Shown here piece after piece: positions 7,671 to 15,985 of a stretch of DNA of 32,227 nt. The stretch comes from Strigomonas culicis (lineage: Eukaryota; Euglenozoa; Kinetoplastea; Trypanosomatida; Trypanosomatidae). Where the stretch lies: assembly GCA_000482145.1 (NCBI GenBank), contig AUXH01000173.1, positions 1-32,227 of the forward strand, given 5' to 3'. The notes under the pieces were generated by a model that saw only the letters and a program-made list of their open reading frames with translations, made no database searches and was not told the origin of the DNA. Each line of letters begins with the position of its first letter. The stretch's first letter is position 1. The translations under genes and the position numbers were made by a program.

Positions 7671-10604
7671 CTACGCCTCCGCTTCCCCCGCCTCCGCTAC
7701 GTCAGGCAGCTCCTGGATTTGCCCGTCCCCCATCCCCAGGTCCTCCCAGCACGGCGACGGGACACGGGGGGTCGCCCGCAGGCTGAACTGCAGCAGCTTC
7801 TCCAGCGCCTCTCTGCGCTCGGCGCGCGGCGGCGGAGGCGGCGGCGACGGCGGCGGCGCCTTGCTGTCCAGGTCCGGCTGTGGCGACGGCGTCTTGCCCT
7901 TGTATGTCAGGAAGAGGTACAGCTCGCCCTTCGTCGGGCGCGTACCATTCATCGCCTCCAGGTGCCTCAGCCACGGCGCGGACGCGACCTCCACCTTGTC
8001 CGCGTTGTGCATCTGATCAGTGCCGTAGGTCACCTCCGGGGTCGTCTCGTAGGCCTCCGTCACCCAGTTCATGCTCACCGACAGATCCGCTGAGGTCTCA
8101 ATGACGGAGGAGTCCTCCAAGCTTTGCAACTCGCCGTCTGCCGTCCTCACACGGCCTTCGCTCGTCTCGGTTGCCGTGAGAATGGCTGCTGTGTCTACAG
8201 CCGTGCGATCCTCGGTTCGCTCCCCATACACATGTTTGAGGATCTCCTTAGCCATGTGGACCATCTTCACCTTACGCGTGCGCGGCCGGTACACACTGCG
8301 GTTCCCGTGCTTCACGTACTCCCACTTGCTGGCCGGCAGGTCCTGCATGCGCGGCAGGAACTGGATGGACTGCGACATGGACAGGTTCTGCTCGCTCGCG
8401 GACACCACCGCGTCGCCCGTGGGCGGGCTCGGCTTGGGCTGCTTGGTGGTGTCAATGGAGAGGCACAGAAAGCTGGGGAGCGCCGTCGCGCCGCACAGCG
8501 ACGGGAACAGCGGCTCCGCCCCCGCGGCCGCCTTCGGCGGCTCGGGCGACGACGTGCGCACAAAGGACGACTCCCTCTCCCGGGCCTCCGCGCTCGGTGC
8601 GCGGTAGTCGGACGAGAGCGGCTGCAGATTCATGGAGCTGTAGAGCGCCCCGCCGCCCGTGTGCGGGGCGGGGCCCGCCACCCGCTCACCGCTGCCACCG
8701 CGGCCACTCCCGTTGCGGATGGATGTGCCATACAGCATGTCGCTGCCCGGGGGCATCACGGTGCTAAAGGCGCCGCTGCCCAGGGACCCGCCGCCGCTGC
8801 CGTAGTCGACGGAGCGCCGCCCACCGACAGCGGCCGCACCGGGGCTGTGCAGCAGTACGTTCACCATCGGCGGCTGCGGCGACGGCGCCTTGTGCATGGG
8901 GCTGGTGACGCCGCTCGTCACGGCGCTGTTTCGCGTGTGCTGCGGCGCCTGCTGGGAGCTCCGCCTGGCGTCGAGACTACACGGGCTGCCTTCCGTCCTC
9001 ACATCCGCCGGGGTGCGGTGTCCCTCGCCGCCCTGCGGCTGCGCGCGCTGCGCCGGCGTTCGCTGTCCATTCTGCAGTATCCCCCGGCGCGCCTTGCTGG
9101 GACTCAGTGCCTCCATTTCCATGCACAGCGGTTTTTTCGCCGTCTTGGGACTGCTCGGTGGGTGCGGGCTGCTGGCGGGGTGGACGGCGCTCGGCGTGGC
9201 GGCGGCTGCCTTCTCCTTCATCCCTTGCGCGGCCCCCTCCCGGTGCGGTGGGGCGGCGGGGACACCGCTGCGAAACACCCCCGCGTCGAACCTCTGTTCG
9301 GCTGCCGGTGCGCCCCCGTCACGCGCGGCCCGCGGCCCCCGCTGCTGTAGCGTCAGCTGCGCCTGCTGCTGCTGCCGCTGTTGGGAGTGGGTCATTCCGT
9401 TCCTCCCCGCCGCACGTCCTTCCAGCACTGTCGCGGTGGCGGCACCGTCTGCTGTACGTGGTGCCGACGGCACCGCCGCCGCCTCCGCGCGATCGCTGGC
9501 TCCGCCCATGATGGACCCGAGGGAGTAGCCCAGCCCCGCCGGGTCCTCCGCCGACTCGCAGCTCTTCATGGAGCCCAAACTGCCGTACTTCCAACTCGCC
9601 GCCGTGGGGGCCTTCAGTGGCCCCATCTCTTCCTCCGCGGGGGACGCGCCGTCGCGCGAAGGCAACTGGAAAATGTCGGTGCACTTGGAGGCGGCGGACC
9701 TCCGCCTGACGGTGCTGGCCGGCCGTGCGGCTCGACCCTGCCCCGTGGGAGTGCTAACCGGTGGCTCGGAGAAGTACGTGTGCCGTCTGTTCGTGCTCAC
9801 ATGTGTCAGCGAATCGTTCTGTGAGGAAGCACTACCGGGTCGCTTCCCGAAGGAACCGTTTGTGGTGCCGTTGAGCAATTCTGTGAAGGAGTCCAGTCGT
9901 AACGGAGCAGTACCTGGCCGCTTCGAAAAGGAACCGCCCATGCAGTCGTTTAGCTGCCGCGTGAACGTATCTTTCCTTAAGATGCCATTACCCTGTCTCT
10001 CAGAAGAAACCCCACTCGTGCAGTCGTTTAGCTGCCGCGTGAACGTATCTTTCCTTAAGATGCCATGAATCTGTCTCTCAGATGAAACTCCGCTCGTGCA
10101 GTCGCTTAGCTGCCGTGTGAATGTGCCTTTCCTTAATATGCCACGAATCTGTCTCTCGGAAGGAGAACCGCTCACGGACGCGTCTAGTTGTTTTGTGAAC
10201 GTATCTTTCCGTGAGATGGTATTATTCTGACTGTCGGAAGGAGAGCCGCTCGTGTTAAAACTGACTAATTGTGTGAGTGAATCGACACTCGAGAAGGCAC
10301 CGCTCTGCATCTCGACAGGAGAACCGCTCATGTTGTCGTTCATTAGTTTTGTGAACGAATCTAATCGCGAAAAATCACTGCCCTGTCTGTCAGAAGGAGA
10401 GCCGTTTAGGTTGTTATTTAGCGATTCTGTGAACGAATCTCTCCTTGATAAGTTCACACCGTTCCGATTTCGTAACGGCGCTTTTGCTTTCTTATCCATC
10501 GCCATCCCCGTTGGTCTGCTTTCAAAAGACTCGAACCAGAATCCCTTTTTCGCGCTCTCCAGGGTAGGGAACGATTTCGCCGCGTGGCCTTTGCTTCCAC
10601 TCAT
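7671..10604 (-). CDS. Family A protein A3, longest copy, function unknown
   Basis: 977 residues, the fullest version of the family. It starts MSGSKG at ATG 10604, like A0. Eight 26-residue units occupy 54-261, most with RRDSFT, RLDSFT or RKDTFT cores and R-x-x-S/T spacing; then a partial unit, RRHTYFS (273-279), a VRRRSA basic cluster and FQLPSRDG. The middle is Ala/Pro/Gln/Ser-rich and nearly identical to A2 over two stretches. The C-terminus has MSQSIQFLPRMQDLP (from about 738), a basic RTRKVK stretch, MNWVTEAYETTPEV, a poly-Pro run and the PSPCWEDLGMGDG end with an acidic tail. No signal peptide or membrane span is seen. First of the A genes to be transcribed, just after M. Role unknown; the repeated sites look like targets of basophilic kinases. 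Stop is TAG. Confidence 0.9.
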   Translation of the reverse strand: MSGSKGHAAKSFPTLESAKKGFWFESFESRPTGMAMDKKAKAPLRNRNGVNLSRRDSFTESLNNNLNGSPSDRQGSDFSRLDSFTKLMNDNMSGSPVEMQSGAFSSVDSLTQLVSFNTSGSPSDSQNNTISRKDTFTKQLDASVSGSPSERQIRGILRKGTFTRQLSDCTSGVSSERQIHGILRKDTFTRQLNDCTSGVSSERQGNGILRKDTFTRQLNDCMGGSFSKRPGTAPLRLDSFTELLNGTTNGSFGKRPGSASSQNDSLTHVSTNRRHTYFSEPPVSTPTGQGRAARPASTVRRRSAASKCTDIFQLPSRDGASPAEEEMGPLKAPTAASWKYGSLGSMKSCESAEDPAGLGYSLGSIMGGASDRAEAAAVPSAPRTADGAATATVLEGRAAGRNGMTHSQQRQQQQAQLTLQQRGPRAARDGGAPAAEQRFDAGVFRSGVPAAPPHREGAAQGMKEKAAAATPSAVHPASSPHPPSSPKTAKKPLCMEMEALSPSKARRGILQNGQRTPAQRAQPQGGEGHRTPADVRTEGSPCSLDARRSSQQAPQHTRNSAVTSGVTSPMHKAPSPQPPMVNVLLHSPGAAAVGGRRSVDYGSGGGSLGSGAFSTVMPPGSDMLYGTSIRNGSGRGGSGERVAGPAPHTGGGALYSSMNLQPLSSDYRAPSAEARERESSFVRTSSPEPPKAAAGAEPLFPSLCGATALPSFLCLSIDTTKQPKPSPPTGDAVVSASEQNLSMSQSIQFLPRMQDLPASKWEYVKHGNRSVYRPRTRKVKMVHMAKEILKHVYGERTEDRTAVDTAAILTATETSEGRVRTADGELQSLEDSSVIETSADLSVSMNWVTEAYETTPEVTYGTDQMHNADKVEVASAPWLRHLEAMNGTRPTKGELYLFLTYKGKTPSPQPDLDSKAPPPSPPPPPPRAERREALEKLLQFSLRATPRVPSPCWEDLGMGDGQIQELPDVAEAGEAEA
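9822..10445 (-). repeat. Eight 26-residue tandem units in A3
   Basis: Period 78 bp. Units 5-7 (around 9940-10140) are the most alike and share RQL-DC cores; outer units are diverged. A degenerate ninth unit (QNDSLTH) follows. Copy number differs from A2 (five) and A1 (four). Confidence 0.92.
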
Positions 10605-11199
10605 AGTAGAAAAATGTCAAAAAAAAAAACTAAATAAGAAATAATTAACGTTTTAGGAATAAAAAAAAAGAAGATCAAAGAAAGCAAGAGGCTAAAAAAA
10701 AAAAATACAAAAAAAAAACTGGAAGCTAAACGAAACGAAAACTAAAGAGAAGAGAGAGGCCCATGACATTGTGTACGTAAGCAATATCAAATCATACAGC
10801 TTTACGATGCAAAACTTCTAGTACTGATTCTCTGCACGTTTGTCCAGAAGAAATGGACACCAACGACAATAATATAAAATAAGGGACACCTAATACTGAA
10901 AGAAAAAACATACAATTACTTATACACTCATTGTTGGTTTGGTGTCTAGGAAAAGGATTAAGACCGGTTAAAGTATAGTTCATTCTATAGACACACCATT
11001 GGAACAAAGTGAAGAAAAGGGCACATTCACATAAAGCAAAAGAAAAGAAAAATTCCAGACATTGTATAAAAAGCAATAAACAGCTATTTTTGAGAACTGT
11101 ACTTTTTTTGTGTGTGTTCTCTCTTTTTATGTTAAAGTATATACATAAAAAGTTCAAATATCAACTGTACAGTTTTTTTTCACTTTCAACGTCTCTCAC
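10605..11199. other. Spacer between M and A3
   Basis: 595 nt, AT-rich. The left end is the A3 5' flank and resembles those of A0 and A1. The right end is the 3' flank of M, and I see no conserved element there. No gene supported. Confidence 0.7.
10692..10705 (-). promoter_or_regulatory. Candidate trans-splice acceptor for A3
   Basis: On the coding strand a run of twelve T is followed directly by AG (plus-strand ct at 10692-10693), about 87 nt upstream of the A3 ATG. This is the usual polypyrimidine-AG arrangement for spliced-leader addition in kinetoplastids. Prediction only. Confidence 0.45.
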
Positions 11200-12246
11200 T
11201 TAACGCACAATCATGCTGTAGGGGCACTCATTTCGATTGGTGACGTCCGCCTCCTTGCTGACGTTGCTGCTTGAGCTGCTGCGGCGGCTGTTGCTGGCCA
11301 CCGCGCCGCCGCTGTGCCTTCTTGGCGCGTCTAGCGTCCTCCACCTCGGGCTGTCTACCCACGTGGCGGTCTTGAGGGTCATGCCGAAGAAGCGTTCATA
11401 GTACATGAGCCGCTGCTCAGGGGTCATGTAGGTGCACGGGTGCATGCGCGGCGGCACATTGGAGCACGGGTTCGGCTGCGGAAACGGTGCGGCGTGGGGC
11501 TGTGGCTTCTGCGACCGGTTCGGCTGTGGCGCCCGCTGGGGCTGTGGGATCTGGGGAGGCGGCGGCGGCGGCTCGTCGTCCTCCTCGTCCGACCTCTGCT
11601 CCTTCGACGCATTGTCCTCCAAGATCTTTGTTCGCACGAACGACTTTTTCCAGATCTCCTTCTCCGAGGTGTTCTCAGTCGCGTTGTCCTCAGTGACCGA
11701 CTTGTATTTTTTCAGCATTTTCTTGTAAAACTTGCGAAAGTTCCTCTTTGTCGCGCCGAACGTTTTCGCGAGCCGCTCGTTGAAGGCCGCCATTGTGTAC
11801 CACTTCTTCTCGTTAAAACTCCGGGTGCGCCGCAGCTCGTAGCGGTTGGGGTCGCCCGGGTCCTTCGCATCCACGTCCTCGCCGAGGATGGTGTAGTTGA
11901 TCTCCTTGGGGTCCCGCTTCTTGTAGTAGGAGTCCGCAAAGCGGCGGCAGCGCTCGCTCGCCTTGCGCTTGATGTGGCTGCTGGCCCGGCGAATGGACTT
12001 GACCACGCTGGAGACGGTGATTTTACTCCTCGTCCCCTCCGACGTCAGCGACCGCTCACTGATGCGGCTGCGGGTTGCCACGTAGCCCAGACTGATGTCG
12101 CTACTGCTCGTGGTGCTTAGCGTGCTGCTGCTGGTGCTGCTGCTACTGCTGCTACTGCGGCTGCTGGGGTTGCTGTTCTTGCGAACGGTGACCGATGGAC
12201 GCTTTGCACTCGAAGCCGGAAGGCCCCGCGACGCGCCCGTGCCCAT
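11200..12246 (-). CDS. Protein M: myristoylation-like N-terminus, family B-like C-terminal motif
   Basis: 348 residues. It opens MGTGASRG, which fits the N-myristoylation pattern (Gly2, Ser6). A Ser/Thr-rich tract (27-50) follows, then a strongly basic region (72-182) with RRTRSF and a predicted helical Lys/Arg-rich stretch (KRNFRKFYKKMLKKYK). An acidic patch (219-225) leads into a Pro/Gln-rich linker (226-262). Residues 274-301 contain YMTPEQ and then FFGMTLKTATWVDSPR, which matches the family B island FGGDCLAAAQWVDSPR at 10 of 16 positions with identical spacing. A second Ser-rich tract lies near the end. No membrane span. It sits between the deacylase gene and the A array. I infer a distant B relative that may be membrane-tethered through lipid; the function is unknown. 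ATG 12246, stop TAA. Confidence 0.88.
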   Translation of the reverse strand: MGTGASRGLPASSAKRPSVTVRKNSNPSSRSSSSSSSTSSSTLSTTSSSDISLGYVATRSRISERSLTSEGTRSKITVSSVVKSIRRASSHIKRKASERCRRFADSYYKKRDPKEINYTILGEDVDAKDPGDPNRYELRRTRSFNEKKWYTMAAFNERLAKTFGATKRNFRKFYKKMLKKYKSVTEDNATENTSEKEIWKKSFVRTKILEDNASKEQRSDEEDDEPPPPPPQIPQPQRAPQPNRSQKPQPHAAPFPQPNPCSNVPPRMHPCTYMTPEQRLMYYERFFGMTLKTATWVDSPRWRTLDAPRRHSGGAVASNSRRSSSSSNVSKEADVTNRNECPYSMIVR

Positions 12247-12644
12247 GTTAAGTTCGCCTTTTTACCAAATAGTATTTAAATACAAGAAAAGAAAAGTGTT
12301 TAAAAGAAAGATTCAAAAAAAAAACTACAGTTTTGATGCTATGCAGGGAGTGAGAAAGCGATTTTTACAATGAACAGCAATACATGCACACGACGTATAC
12401 CGTGAACGAAAACAGTATGTGAATCACGTGGAACTCTAAAAGAAAGATATGAATGCATACAACAGGGCGCACGAGCGCACGGCGAATTAAAGGCATCCAA
12501 TAAAGAAGGCCCAGAAATAAAGAAATAAAAAACGCTCATCTATTTCAATGAAATCGAGTTACACATTTGCCACGGATAAGAAGGAAAGAAACGAGAGAAT
12601 AGACAAAAACAAATGCAGGTAATGAAAAAACAGATAAGGGGGCG
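12247..12644. other. Spacer between the deacylase gene and M
   Basis: 398 nt, A-rich on the plus strand. It holds presumptive 3' UTR of the deacylase and 5' UTR of M, with T-rich stretches on the coding strand just upstream of the M ATG. Nothing else seen. Confidence 0.7.
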
Positions 12645-13199
12645 CTAGGTGGACTTCTCCTCCTCTCCGTGTGCTGGTGCTGCCGCGTCAGAGGTGCTCT
12701 CCCACCCCTCACAGACGTCCACCCAATTCTTGAAGTTCTGCGCGCTCGCCTCCATCTCCGCGAGCGTCAGCTTCACCACCGAGTTGTGCGTGCCGCAGGC
12801 CACAAACACGGAGTCAAAGCGCCTCAGCGAGGCGTCGAGGTACACCGGCACGTCCTCCTTGATGGCGTACGGGCAGACGCCGCCGGCGGCGTGGCCGAGC
12901 ACCTCCTCGCATACTTCCCGCTTCAACAGCTTCGGCGCCACGTTGAACGTGTCCTTGAACTTCTTGTTGCTGACCTTCGCGTCGCCGGCGGCCACGATGA
13001 GCACGGCCGCTATCTTGTCGGCTGGCGTCTTGGGCTTGTTCAGCTGCAGCGAAATGGACTTCGCGATGCGCGACACGGTGCAGCCGAGGCGGTCCGCCGC
13101 CAGTTGCGAGGTCGCGCTGCTTTCGTCGAACTCCAGGATGCGCTCGGCGATGGCGGCCGCGTCGCGCGAGATGAGGTACTGACGCACGGCAACGCTCAT
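12645..13199 (-). CDS. YbaK/ProX-type aminoacyl-tRNA deacylase, stand-alone
   Basis: 184 residues, the normal size for a free-standing YbaK/EbsC domain. These enzymes hydrolyse mischarged aminoacyl-tRNAs (typically tRNA-Pro carrying Ala or Cys) in trans, in the cytosol or an organelle. Seen here: RIAKSI with Lys47 at the place of the catalytic lysine, a long middle strand-rich part (AAVLIVAAGD), the GxxxP loop as GGVCP (106-110), VPVYLD, and the late Gly in VACGTHNS (136). The C-terminal 15 or so residues are a Ser/Glu/Ala tail. The start is the first ATG of the frame, at 13199; the open frame continues upstream only through pyrimidine-rich sequence containing the likely splice acceptor. Which misacylated tRNA it edits cannot be told from this. 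It is a housekeeping gene between two fast-changing arrays. Stop is TAG. Confidence 0.93.
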   Translation of the reverse strand: MSVAVRQYLISRDAAAIAERILEFDESSATSQLAADRLGCTVSRIAKSISLQLNKPKTPADKIAAVLIVAAGDAKVSNKKFKDTFNVAPKLLKREVCEEVLGHAAGGVCPYAIKEDVPVYLDASLRRFDSVFVACGTHNSVVKLTLAEMEASAQNFKNWVDVCEGWESTSDAAAPAHGEEEKST

Positions 13200-13873
13200 A
13201 GGGGGTGGGCGAGAGAAAGAGGGGGAGGGAATGGAAAAGGAAGAGAAAGGGCAGCTGCGCGACACGCTTCCAAATCTGAAAGAAGAGAGAAGTAGGAGAA
13301 AGAGAGGGAATAGGGTATCCACGTTTTTCTTGAATATATCTCATGCCAGAACAATGCACACATAAAGAACGAAACACAAGCATAAGGATATAAAGGTCTA
13401 CGAAGTGACTGTTTAAAACATGCGCATATAATAAAAAAAATAGGATAGAATTGAAAAAAGTAAAGAAATGAAACTATATATATATATCGTCTTCATAGCA
13501 CACAAAGCAATAAAGTAATTGCTTTATACATTATGAGCATCTTTGTCGAACGTTCGATAAGGAAAGGCTTTTTATTCTTTGATACATGTATATTAAAAAA
13601 TGTACATAAAAATACAGATGTAGATATCGATATGTATATCATACAAAGTGTAAAGGCTCTGAAAGGAAGAAGAGAAAAAAAAACTAGTATTGAAAGAGAA
13701 TGGAGGACGCAGGTCCAACAAAATACAGTATATATGATCAATGAAAGCGAAAGGAATCCAGAAGGGAAAAAAAAAAGAAAATCCCGTTCGTTATTGTTCG
13801 TTTACATATTCACTTTAAACAAAAAAGAAAACAGAAAAAGATAAAAAGGGAGTAGTAAAAGGAATTAACAAAA
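13200..13873. other. Spacer between B1 and the deacylase gene
   Basis: 674 nt. The left 150 nt is the pyrimidine-rich (coding strand) 5' flank of the deacylase. The right half is the B1 3' flank, which weakly resembles the ends of the B2 and B3 3' flanks (a motif of the type ttacacattcattttaaac before the stop region). No gene supported. Confidence 0.65.
13276..13293 (-). promoter_or_regulatory. Candidate trans-splice acceptor for the deacylase gene
   Basis: On the coding strand a C/T-rich tract ends in AG at 13277-13276, 77 nt upstream of the ATG. A second pyrimidine-rich stretch (13201-13250) lies inside the resulting 5' UTR. If this acceptor is used, the upstream extension of the frame is not in the mRNA. 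Confidence 0.5.
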
Positions 13874-15985
13874 TCAGGTTAATTTTTGCAGTTTTCGAAT
13901 GAAATAGCCAATGATCGCACCGTGCTTCTTCTCTTTTGACTTCGGGTGACATCCCCCGGGACTGCGGTGATGAGCCTTCCTAACACTTTTTTTATTGTCT
14001 CTCTGCATCTCTCGTTTGTTTTTTGGGACGGCAGGAATGATGGGGGCATCCTCTGAGGAGAGGGTCGTGGAAATGTCCTTGTCCGCGTCCGCGTCGCGCG
14101 GGCTGCTGACCCACGGCGCGTCAGCAAGACAGTTACCGCCAAAGAGGCGCCGCGGGTCCGCCTTCGACAGCGGAGGCAGCGGTGGGCCCGCCATCTCCGG
14201 CTGCGGGCACAGGTAGCGCATCCGCAGGGGCTTGGCAGCCCTGGGTGAGGTCCGCCCGGTGCTTGTGGGGTGCCTCGCCGGCCGCAGGAGCTCCGCGTCC
14301 AGCGTCAGTGGGCTGTGGAGCACCGGCACCGGCCGCGGCGGGATGCACGCGTCGCGCGCGGTAGGCGGCACGACTGGGGACGTGGCGGGCCGTAGCCGTC
14401 GGCTCGCTCCGTCAACAGAGGCCACAGGGGGCGGACAGGGCGTGAGGCCGGCACCGCCCGGCGGGGGCGGCGCGGCCTGCTGCTTCGCTCCTCCTTCTTC
14501 CATCGCCTCCGTGCCGTTCTCGCTGCCGTCGTCCGAGTAGAGGTCCTGGACCTCCAGCGCGTCGCCAGGGAGCGTGGCGCTGATGAAGATGGAGGGGGCC
14601 CGCAGGACAGCGCCCGACAGATCCAGCGCCGCAGCGCTTGCAGCCATTGAACCCAATACTGCTGCATGCATCTCGCGGGCCGTGTTAGCCTCCTTGGCCA
14701 GGCTGGTGAAGGTACGTGTGAAGAGCGTGTGGGTGCGCTGCAGCCCCGGCTCCTCCGCCTCCTGAGTGGCGCAAGACAGCAGTCCGGGTGCTCCCGTCGC
14801 ATCACAGAAAAAGGAGAACGCCTTCTTCAGGTCCGCACGGCCCTTTTTGGAGCTGCAGTACACGTGGACCTCCTTATCCATGTCCTCCCAGGCGTCATCG
14901 CGAGCCTCATTCTCGTCCATCAGCCGGACCACCGGATCGGGATGTAGCAGCATCGAGATGAGTCTATCCAAGTCTTCCGCGCCCTCCTCCTGACGCGGTA
15001 CCGTTGTGCTCTCATACTTAGACGTAGAAGGGCGGACGTTGCAAGAGGTGGCGGACAGAACGTCGTACATCAAGGACCTCGATGTGGAGTTCTGCCTCTT
15101 CAAGCTACTGCCCATCAGCGACGTACAGACTCCATAGTTGAACAAGGTCGACATGGGCGCCACGCCAGGCCGCTGCTCCAGCTGGTTGAAGAAACTCTGC
15201 AGGTACTGCATGGTTCTAGCATCCTTGCTGTGGATACACTTACTGTTCGAATCAGTGCGGTCGCTACCGACAGACGTCGCGGGCACGCATCCCTGAGCTG
15301 TCAACGTGTGTTCTCTGCGTGGGATCGCCAACGGCGGCGCGGCTCCTTCCATAGCTCCATCTCGGCCCCTGTCGCCGCCGCGAGTGCCTCCCTTTGCAGC
15401 ACTCTCTGACCCCTTCGCGTGTGGCGGGCTCGCCCTCCGCGCCGGCGGGTAGGCGCCGCTGGCGTAGTAAGAGTACCGCCATGAAGTGTCCAAACTGCAC
15501 GTGGGGGACGTGCTCCGGTTCACATGGCGTTGCGCGGAGCACCAGCCACGGAGGGTGGGGCCGCGGCCGTTACTCGTAGTAGGCGCGCTCCCGTTCGGTC
15601 TGCAAGGCGGCGTGGGCACCGCACCGCCGTCCGTGGCGAGCGCCACGCGCTCACGCCGCAGCGCCGCCGCCTTGGTCGGTGTTAGCACGCCCACGGGGAG
15701 CTGGCGCGGGCTCTTCACCGCGGTACTGGTGATGTCCACGGCCAGCCGGTCACTAAAGTAGTTCGTCACATCTTCTTCCATCGCCAACAGACAGATCAGC
15801 TCCTCACTGGAGAGTGGGAGCGGCAGTTTTTCCTCCCCCGCCGATTGTACGTCACCAACGGGGAAGCTCGTGTCTGGAGATAAGCTGACTTCAGTGGAGC
15901 TGTTTATTTGGCCCTTGTCCATCAAGTGGCACTCCGTTACCGACTTGGATCTATCCTGAGGTTTATCCATACAAAAGAACGACAT
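13874..15985 (-). CDS. Family B protein B1, function unknown
   Basis: 703 residues, not recognised. Islands in order: MSFFCMD start and SVTECHLMD; SPRQLPVGVLTPTKAAALR (92-110); YSYYASGAYPPARRASPP (171-188); LQSFFNQLEQRPG and SSLKRQNSTSRSLMYD (262-308); DDAWEDMD (363-370); GLQRTHTLFTRTFTSL (414-429); LRAPSIFIS (461-469); a Pro-rich stretch; LRMRYLCPQPEMAGPP (587-602); FGGNCLADAPWVSSPR (615-630); and a Lys-rich tail ending IIGYFIRKLQKLT. Between islands it is Ser/Pro/Ala-rich and probably disordered. No signal peptide or membrane span. The 3' part is almost identical to B2. Last B gene transcribed, next to the deacylase gene. KRQNS and QRTHT resemble basophilic kinase sites. Stop is TGA, so TGA is a normal terminator here. 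Confidence 0.9.
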   Translation of the reverse strand: MSFFCMDKPQDRSKSVTECHLMDKGQINSSTEVSLSPDTSFPVGDVQSAGEEKLPLPLSSEELICLLAMEEDVTNYFSDRLAVDITSTAVKSPRQLPVGVLTPTKAAALRRERVALATDGGAVPTPPCRPNGSAPTTSNGRGPTLRGWCSAQRHVNRSTSPTCSLDTSWRYSYYASGAYPPARRASPPHAKGSESAAKGGTRGGDRGRDGAMEGAAPPLAIPRREHTLTAQGCVPATSVGSDRTDSNSKCIHSKDARTMQYLQSFFNQLEQRPGVAPMSTLFNYGVCTSLMGSSLKRQNSTSRSLMYDVLSATSCNVRPSTSKYESTTVPRQEEGAEDLDRLISMLLHPDPVVRLMDENEARDDAWEDMDKEVHVYCSSKKGRADLKKAFSFFCDATGAPGLLSCATQEAEEPGLQRTHTLFTRTFTSLAKEANTAREMHAAVLGSMAASAAALDLSGAVLRAPSIFISATLPGDALEVQDLYSDDGSENGTEAMEEGGAKQQAAPPPPGGAGLTPCPPPVASVDGASRRLRPATSPVVPPTARDACIPPRPVPVLHSPLTLDAELLRPARHPTSTGRTSPRAAKPLRMRYLCPQPEMAGPPLPPLSKADPRRLFGGNCLADAPWVSSPRDADADKDISTTLSSEDAPIIPAVPKNKREMQRDNKKSVRKAHHRSPGGCHPKSKEKKHGAIIGYFIRKLQKLT
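14101..14603 (-). repeat. B1 copy of the B1/B2 near-identical block
   Basis: About 500 bp inside B1 match 17320-17822 inside B2 with only about a dozen substitutions, while sequence on both sides is far more diverged. It encodes the region from RAPSIFIS to WVSSP. Confidence 0.88.

Noticed and set aside
9822..10445. CRISPR-like regular repeats
   Set aside because: The 78-bp period is an in-frame protein repeat without separate repeat and spacer parts, in a eukaryote-like context.
13200..13322. N-terminal extension of the deacylase with a hydrophobic, Ser/Phe-rich leader
   Set aside because: It would need a GTG start. The stretch is pyrimidine-rich and holds a good splice acceptor, so it is most likely 5' UTR and upstream sequence and not a targeting peptide.
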